From Limnomonas spitsbergensis (Eukaryota; Chlorophyta; Chlorophyceae; Chlamydomonadales): 64,000 nucleotides of DNA. How positions within the stretch are numbered: the first letter of the stretch is position 1; each line of letters starts with the position of its first letter. Under the pieces are notes generated by a model. That model did not search any database, was not told the DNA's origin, and saw only the letters and a program-made list of their open reading frames with translations. This document shows, piece by piece, positions 57,301 to 64,000 of the stretch. The translations under genes were made by a program, and so were the position numbers. The stretch spans positions 124,001 to 188,000 of the forward strand of contig JAYJMM010000089.1 of the NCBI GenBank assembly GCA_037349105.1. Reading direction: 5' to 3'.

Positions 57301-60240
57301 AGAACTTTGCAGAGAGGCTATCCAACCTCCTGAAAATCCGGCTGCTGAGCCACTTGCAGGTGGGTGACGTATCTACAGCATCTGCAGATGTGTGACACCT
57401 ACAGCATCTGCAGATGTGTGACATCTACAACATCTCAACTCCATTACTCCCCGACCCCCCTGCTTCACAGTATTTTTGGCAGGCCTGTGGAATCATCATC
57501 TCTGTCATCAACGGGAGATCCCTGTCTCATTCACACTCACTTGCAGCAGCATATGGGCATATGGCTGTGAAGCTTGTCCTTGGATACCATTAGTAACATG
57601 CGGCTGGAACATGATGTTCTGCATCGTCGGCTTCTGTATGGCTACAGCAAATCTTATATTGGAATGGCAATTGGTGCCCTGGTTCCATTACGCCTTTGGT
57701 AAACAAGCTAACACCACCGCATGCGCACCTCACTCCCATTGCAGGACCAGAACACCGAACTGAAGTGTTCTGTGTACGAGGCTACGATCGACAACCCCAT
57801 GCGCATGAAGCAGCTGAAATTCGGCACCGCCACGTTTGCATACATTCCCAAGATGTGCATCAAGGCACTGCAGCGGTCCAACGTGGACAGCTCGGACGTC
57901 GCCGACGACACCCGGCTCATCCCGATCCGAGACCACACGGACAGCCTCGTGCGCAGCATGGGTGGACTGATGGACCCCAATAAGGTTGGTTAGTTAGTTG
58001 GGACTGCCTTCCTGCTCAACTACCGGGAGGAGATGATGCGTCCTCCGTTGGACTGTCTCAGCAGTCTGAATACCCCAACAAGATTAGCTAGCTGGCCAAA
58101 GAGGTGGCCTACCTACTGGGAGGAAAATTGGCGTGCTGCTATGTAGGATTGCATTTGACTGCCTTCAGCATTCTGACAGTTGGCATCATTCCAAAATCTT
58201 TTATGGGCTCTTCGTTCCCCAGCTGACATTATGTATTGAATGTTTCCAGTGGCCAACTCTCCTGACTACGGTACATATTACTTGCGCCCATATGCTTGCA
58301 CATCTCTGCTTGCACATGTGCTTGCACACCCGCCGTTCTGCCCGGACAAGCAGTCTGCCACCCACAAGCTCCCGAGGCCGGCTTTCCAGCTGGCCTTGCT
58401 GCATGACGTGGCCATTGAAGCTTCAATCACCCCGCAGCCGCCAGCGCCCCTGAAGAAGGCGGCCCCGCCGCCTGCTTACCAGCTGGCCTTGCTGCATGAC
58501 GCGGCGATGGAAGTTTCACTCAACCGGCAGCGGCCAGCGCCCCTGAAGCAGGTGGCTCCGCAAAGGGGTCATGACGGGATCGCACAGCCAGCGCAGAGGA
58601 AGCCAGCGCGTTCACTGAGCAGGTGAAGACGGTCAACTGCTCCTCGATCGGCAACAACTGCGGCTCCCTTTGCTTCATGCATCAGACGCTGGGCATTGCG
58701 CGTAACCCTGAGGATCCTGAGCATGAGGCCTTCGAGACAGTCCATTGGTATCGGCAGTTGACAGCAGCTTACATGGAGAGCCGCATTGTGCATGAAAGGG
58801 GTGTGCAGTGGGGGTAGTAGGAGGCTTGTCCATGCTCGACCAGATCCTGGACGGACCTACTGGCAATAGACATGAGGTGAGGCTGAAGTTTCTTCAGGAA
58901 GAACTGGTATGATGTCCTCTTGTCAAGAACATTACCCTTGGCTTCCTTCCAACGTTTGTGATTGCTGAAATCAAGTGGCTTTCCTAATCCCTACACGATT
59001 GTGAGGGGCTCAATTTCCCATGAGGGTTGTACAGCAGAAAATAAAGGTTCTGTAATCAGACCCTTTATTTTCTGCCTAACTCTTGACAGCTGCTGTTGCT
59101 GCATGTGTGGCATGCACGTAGCCATGCTGATGGAGTTCTGGCTCACGTCTGGTTTCATTACTTGTGTAGGCCTAGATTATGAACTGGGGCTTACCCTTGC
59201 ATGCTTTGCTCCATAACCTGAACATGGCGTCTGTCCCATGCTTAAAAATCGCATCTCCCAAGGCCTTACCCGCCCAACGGTTGAACCTGCCCTGAAACAC
59301 AGTTGGACGATTTCGTCGATGCCTACCTCCTCGGCGTGCGAACAGACATGGCCATGTCGTACGTGGAGCTGAACATTCTTATCATGCTGGTGAAAGAGAG
59401 AGTGGGTCCCGTCCATGTCACCGTGTACAGCCCATCTCTGCCGGCTGAGAGGTAGGCAGATACCCTGCATCACGCTGTGCTCTGCTCCTGAGGTGAAGCT
59501 GAAATGCATACAATGAGGACATAAAGCAAACCACCTGCATTGGAACGTCCGATGCCGTGATCCTTGGGATATGAGGTACAAGGGAGAAAGGCATGGCAGC
59601 TCTGGGCCATGAACATGTCCATGTTGTTCCCAGTTGGTCATGTCCTGTTTATTCCACATGTCTCCACTGGGGGCTGTCTGAAGCGTTGCTAGGATGCAGA
59701 AGGTTCGGGAGCAAAACCAGGACGTGTTTTTCCTGTCCATCAACTGTTGGACATCAGGGTGCCCCATAACCTACATCCTGTCTTACTTATCAGTTGTTGT
59801 TATATATTCAGTCTAAATCTGATGTTGTCCAGCCGTCGGTCCACCGCTTGATTCTATATGGGCGTCGACTCGTCGAGTTTTTCATGTCATACCTTTGTAT
59901 CACTATACCTTTGCCCCCTCTAGATACTGAGTTTATCCTCACCGGCCCTTTTTGTTTCTCTTCAGGGGCTTCAAGAATGACATCATGGGAGAGACCACTG
60001 ACGAAGACGCATGCATGCTGCGAGTGTTTATGGCTAACGTGAACGTTGGGCAGGGAGCCGGAGTGCTCAACCACTGGCGTGTGGTGATCCCAGATCCGCC
60101 TGCGAGCGGTAGTGGTGCAGCCACGCCTGGCAGTGCAAGGGGCGAGCGAAGGCAACGTGAAGAGACGGGAGCCGAGGAAGGGGGGGCGGATAGGCTAGCT
60201 GCCCCCACTCCCTCCAAGAAGAGGATGGGCAGCCTGTAAA
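54319..60240 (+). CDS. Spliced gene of unknown function, probably decaying
   Basis: A series of exon-like blocks with consensus borders: 54319-54372 (LDDLAAADVPLDQNKPG), about 54880-55149 (AETAEDKLRLLKIGIGRAEE, ...VLRDS), 55372-55500, 55863-56010 (GLNSNYRRWDINGMFSRFFN...), about 56475-56620, 57148-57360, 57746-57984, about 58330-58620, 59293-59450 (LDDFVDAYLLGVRTDMAMSY...) and 59966-60240 (GFKNDIMGETTDEDACM... to TAA). I recognise no family; long helices suggest a coiled, multi-domain protein. Damage is visible: apparent frameshifts near 55430 and 57185 and an in-frame TAG near 56540 (unless an acceptor lies there). The last exon exists again, inverted, at 4108-5014, so this could be a repeat-family or transposon gene. 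Confidence 0.5.
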
Positions 60241-60907
60241 GCAGGGTGGACATGTGGCGTCGTTTATGGTTTTTACTTTTCTATGACTCCCTTAACCTGT
60301 ATTTTGTCCTTGGTGTCAGGTCCTAGCCTTCTAAGGTCCTGTCCATTGGGCGCTGAAAAGTGCATGCAGTTCAACGTTCGATGGCATGGCATGTGGGCCC
60401 CTTTCTTTCGGTGATTTGCAAGTTCTTCTCTTGCAGGGCTGCGGACCCATCTATAACCAGTAGAAATGCTGAATATCCACATGCACAAAAGAATGAAAAA
60501 ATATCCCAAAAGGCAGTGCATGTAGTAACAAATTATGCACAACCTCAACTCCTTTACCTAAGGTCCAGACAATGTCCAGACTTGACTTTGCGCCTTTTTC
60601 ACATTTGGGGGCTCAACCCATTCAATAGTCAGGAGTTGCATGCCACTGGCTTGCCCAAGAGGGACATTATTTTTTCGCTCGATGTTTTTTTTGGATCCCC
60701 ATACCGGTTTGGTTTGCATGCCCCGTCCACGAAGTGAAGTGATGGATTGTAACATAAAATCTGACACCCAGCTTTCAAATTGAGGCATATTTCACGTTTT
60801 GAAACGAAACCAGTCCAGTTGCTAGATAATGACCAGGTTTAGCAATAGCAATATAATGTTTGCAGGGGTTGCAACTTCTCTTTGTCAAGCTGGCCTGCAT
60901 CTTGACA
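59986..60907 (+). repeat. Duplicated block shared with 4108-5014 (inverted)
   Basis: It covers the end of the last exon, the stop, and about 670 bp downstream. Similarity is high throughout except for small indels, and it stops abruptly near 60907. Confidence 0.85.
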
Positions 60908-61537
60908 GGGGAAGGGGGTCCGTCGGGAAACTAGTACGGAGCAACAACAGAGAGAGCTGTGCCGCCGCCGGTTACTTATGTGGAAAGTATTTTCGAAGTT
61001 GGGGATATCTTTACGTTGCAGTCCGGTGAGCTTGAAGTTTGAGAATTCCGAATAGCCTTCAGCGCACAGGTCAGCCCCGGGTCAGCCCCCTGCCCAATTC
61101 CCTGCCCTTGGCCTGGTGAGAGCCCGTGTAAGAGCCGTTAGATCCCGTGTGAACATGGTCAGATCCAGCAAGGGATATAGTGTCCATCGGCAAACGAGCT
61201 TCTGACACCTAATTCTAATACTTCTCGGACAATTACACGATCAGATGATATCAGATAAACTGCGCTAAATCAAACTAAAACATTAGGTACGCCATCATCG
61301 ATGGACGTCAGGCTGGTCGGTCTCTGAGGCGGAGGCTGGTCTTGTCGGCGAGGGCCTTCATTTTCAAGGCTCAACGAAATAATTGTACCTTCGATTGGAG
61401 CCCTTTTCCAGGAGGCTGGGGGGGCTGAGCGCTTGGAAGTGTGAAGCAGCCCTTGGAACGTTGTCATCTCCGGCTAAGCAGCGCCTATCGTCTCCGATTT
61501 CAGCCAACGCTCTGCTTTCCTTTCACGCGCGAGTAAA
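60908..61537. other. Intergenic region upstream of the last gene
   Basis: No gene is supported. Short frames only; the first ATG of the next gene is at 61538. Confidence 0.4.
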
Positions 61538-64000
61538 ATGCCTATCACTAATAAATTCCTGAGCGTCTACCTGGCGGGGCTTCATGAAAGTTTGGACACT
61601 GCTGGCACGCAAGTGGCGTCCTTCCAAAAACGCATCCAGGGTCTGGATGTGTCGGGGGAGTCAGGTGGGATACATCCGTGCATCATGCTGTCATCATCCA
61701 TGTACACACTCCCTGCCATCTTCCCCTTCCCCATGCATGACACCCCCCTCATTCCCAGACACCAACCCATCCTCCCCATCCCCAACCATCGTGCCTTACC
61801 CCCAACACACATAGTAAAATCAGACATGTCGCATGCAGCCATGCAAATTTCGTTTCGTTTTCCTCCGGCGGAGCCCCACCTGGCCAGAGTAGGTGGGCCG
61901 CTGGGGCGCATCCCCAGGTTTCAACACATTTCCGCTTTATCCTGGGTTACTCCTTACGCGAGCAACGTCCTGACATGTGCTGCTGCTACCTTGATTACTT
62001 GTCATTATATCCTCCCTCCTCCATGCCGTATCTCCCTTCCACCACACCCGACACGCCGCTGCAAACAGTTGGATCACTGTTTATTTTAGCACGCTTCAGC
62101 TACAAATCAGCCTTTGGCCGTAATGTAGCTTAACTGTGGTTGAATGGGTCTGCTTCAACTGGGCTTGTCGCACTAGGCTGGTTCTGGCGCATACTAAAAT
62201 AAGCCCTGCCACAGATGCTGGACGCCAACAACAAGACCGAGTGCACGGCAGCATGGGGAGAGACCTGCTTGACTCCCTGCTGGACCTGCATCGCCAGCTG
62301 TGTTACACCTTGCTGGCCTACACAACGGCCATCCTTGACAAAGGTGGCGTTTACGCTGCTAACCAGCTGCTGCTAGGCGCCGAAGACTTTAACCTGGCGG
62401 GCGACCTGACGGATCTGTGGCATGTGCTCTCTATCTCGGCCAGTGTGTTATGGAAGCATATTCCGGAGTCGGTGCACGGCGAGACTGTGGACGGTCATTT
62501 GCCGCCGCAGTTGCCGCATGGCCGTCGTCTTCCTCCTCCTCCTCGGGAGCCCAGCGTGCCCTCAGCGCAGATTGTTCACGCCGTGGTTCAGTGTCTTGCA
62601 GTTTCTATGGAGGTGAGCTGCTAAAAGAAGGGAGTGTTTAAAATATGTGTCTGGTTCAAAAGCTGACAGGCAGTCGTAGCCGTCCTCAAGGGACAAAAGA
62701 ATAAAATCTTGGGCGTGGATTCAAAATAGATTGACTGGTGTATTTGACAGGTGCTTTGAAACCCAACCTGATCATGCTGGATTTGAATCCTACCCTACAT
62801 GGATTTGACTCGTGCTGTGGATAGATTTGAGTGCCCTCTCTGAATGGGTTTGAATCTTGACCTGGATGAATTTGAATCCCGCACAAAAGGTTTTTGAATC
62901 CTGCCCTGTATGGATCTGAATCCCATTCATTCTGGAAGGCTTTGAATCCAGCCTGTATGAATTTGAATAACATAATGTATGGATTTGAATCCCGCCCTGG
63001 TAGTTTCTGATTTCTGTCCTGCATGGATCTAAATTCCGCTCTGATTGAATCTAAATTCTGCCTGTATGCACCATATTTGAATCCCACCCTGTATGGATCC
63101 CTGTCCCGTTCTGTTTGCATTTAAACCCTGCTCTGGTAGGATTTGAATCCCACCCTATATGGATCCGTGTCCCACTGTCCCGTCCTGTTTGAATTTTAAC
63201 CCTGCTCAGGTAGGATTTGAATCCCACCCTGTGTGGATCCGTGTCCCGTCCTGTTTGCATTTAATCTGCACTCCGGGTAATATTTACATCCTGGCCTGTA
63301 TGGATCCAAGTCCCGCCCAGTTTGCATTTTAACCCTGCTCAGGTAGGATTTGAATCCCACCCTTTACGGACCTGAAATACCTTCTCTGTACTTATTTGAA
63401 TTTTCGACCTACTCCCCGCTCTGTTTAAATTAAAATTGCCTCCCCATTCCCCCGCTCTGGGTAAATTTGAATTGCCTCCCCATTCCCTCACTCTGGTTGA
63501 ATTTGAATTGCCGTCCCATTCCTCTACTCTATCAGGTATTCTCAGTGCTGCACCAGGCGCTGTTTTGGGCGCTCTTCGATGAGACTACGGGCCAAGAGCA
63601 GCAGCTTGCTAGGCCTGCACCCAGCAGCGGCGCGGAGCGCGGTTCCGCCGCGAACGACGGCGCTGCATCGCCAGCTTGCGACCTGCCAGGCCAGGGCCTT
63701 GGCGTCCGCCAGCTGCCCTGCCAGCTTGCTGACTCAAGATTGGGGTGTGCATCTCCGGCCACTGCCGCTGCCGCCAAGCGCCTGCTCTGGATCCTGTTGA
63801 GGAAGCATGCGGCCCGGACGCTGCTCAGTGCTGTGCGGTGGACGACAAATGCTCTCCTGGATCACGCAGGCACCAAGGCACCGGATCTCGCACTGACAGC
63901 TGCGTACGGGGATGGAGATCGCATCCACGCTCTGGTGCTTGACCTCATAAAGCAAAGGGAGGCGTTGCTGTCGAAGGACGAGGAGCAGGCAGCAGCAGCA
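61538..64000 (+). CDS. Spliced gene of unknown function, continues past the window
   Basis: Exon 1, 61538-61664 (MPITNKFLSVYLAGLHESLD, then TAGTQVASFQKRIQGLDVSG), is joined in frame through GTGGGA...CACAG to exon 2, 62216-62611 (GRDLLDSLLDLHRQLCYTLL, ...NLAGDLTDLWHVLSISASVL). That is joined to exon 3, from 63536 (VFSVLHQALFWALFDETTGQ ...). The product is helical throughout, Leu/Ala-rich, with a low-complexity Pro/Ser stretch in exon 2, and looks like a HEAT-like or scaffold-type protein. I do not recognise it. The frame is intact and still open at the last base, so this is likely a functional host gene. Confidence 0.65.
62690..63530. repeat. Intronic minisatellite (GGATTTGAATCC type)
   Basis: The second intron of the last gene is filled with about 25 degenerate units of about 30 bp related to GGATTTGAATCCCRCCCTGTAT. 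Later units form higher-order repeats of about 65-70 bp (GGATCCGTGTCCCGTCCTGTTTGC). The array stops just before the acceptor of exon 3. Confidence 0.85.

Overview
This is nuclear DNA of a eukaryote, most likely a green alga. Evidence: many short GT-AG introns, a GCN1-like exon, an F-box repeat gene, dense DNA transposons and LTR retrotransposons, moderately GC-rich coding sequence with CAG-rich glutamine usage, and a Ty3-type retrotransposon carrying a cytosine methyltransferase (retrotransposons with captured methyltransferases have been reported from charophyte algae and dinoflagellates). I cannot name the species. There are no prokaryotic operons, tRNAs, rRNAs or CRISPR arrays that I can see.

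Layout. 0-1.3 kb: a minus-strand GCN1-like exon whose donor region has been amplified into an intronic minisatellite. 2.9-3.8 kb: a strongly G-rich minisatellite. 4.1-6.9 kb: a mosaic of an inverted copy of the last exon of the 54-60 kb gene, a retrocopy of a spliced retrotransposon RNA, and an inverted gag fragment. 7.0-15.0 kb: an 8-kb hAT-type element (CAGGG ends, near-perfect 8-bp duplication), itself carrying a non-autonomous LTR retrotransposon, a 0.55-kb palindrome and some exon-like sequence. 15.1-33.6 kb: an 18.5-kb Ty3/gypsy-type element, LTR - gag (capsid, three zinc knuckles, retropepsin-like motif) - about 1200 uncharacterised residues - RT - RNase H - DNMT3-like cytosine methyltransferase - integrase - PHD finger - LTR. 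34-43 kb: TIR elements, a second LTR plus leader of a related family, decayed genes, and two nested hAT elements with perfect 8-bp duplications. 43.4-49.9 kb: a two-gene Mutator-like (MULE) element whose left TIR is split by another TIR element. 50-52 kb: an F-box gene with 32-residue repeats. 54-60 kb and 61.5-64 kb: spliced genes of unknown function.

The most notable system is the 18.5-kb retrotransposon. (1) Its primer-binding site, two bases after the LTR, is complementary over 23 nt to a segment inside the LTR that lies about 28 nt downstream of a conserved TATA-like motif, so it probably pairs with the RNA's own 5' end (self-priming, as in Tf1). A diverged copy at 36.4-37.1 kb keeps this pairing through four compensatory changes. 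(2) The insertion at 5017-6193 equals the element's RNA with four GT-AG segments removed exactly; each is a multiple of three and together they delete RT/RNase H, the methyltransferase, most of the integrase and half of the PHD finger while keeping one frame. This points to a spliced, gag-side subgenomic RNA that was itself reverse transcribed. (3) The methyltransferase has Glu in place of the usual Pro of motif IV, and a PHD finger sits at the integrase C terminus. The copy shown is interrupted by four TAG codons, at one of which the reading frame also changes.
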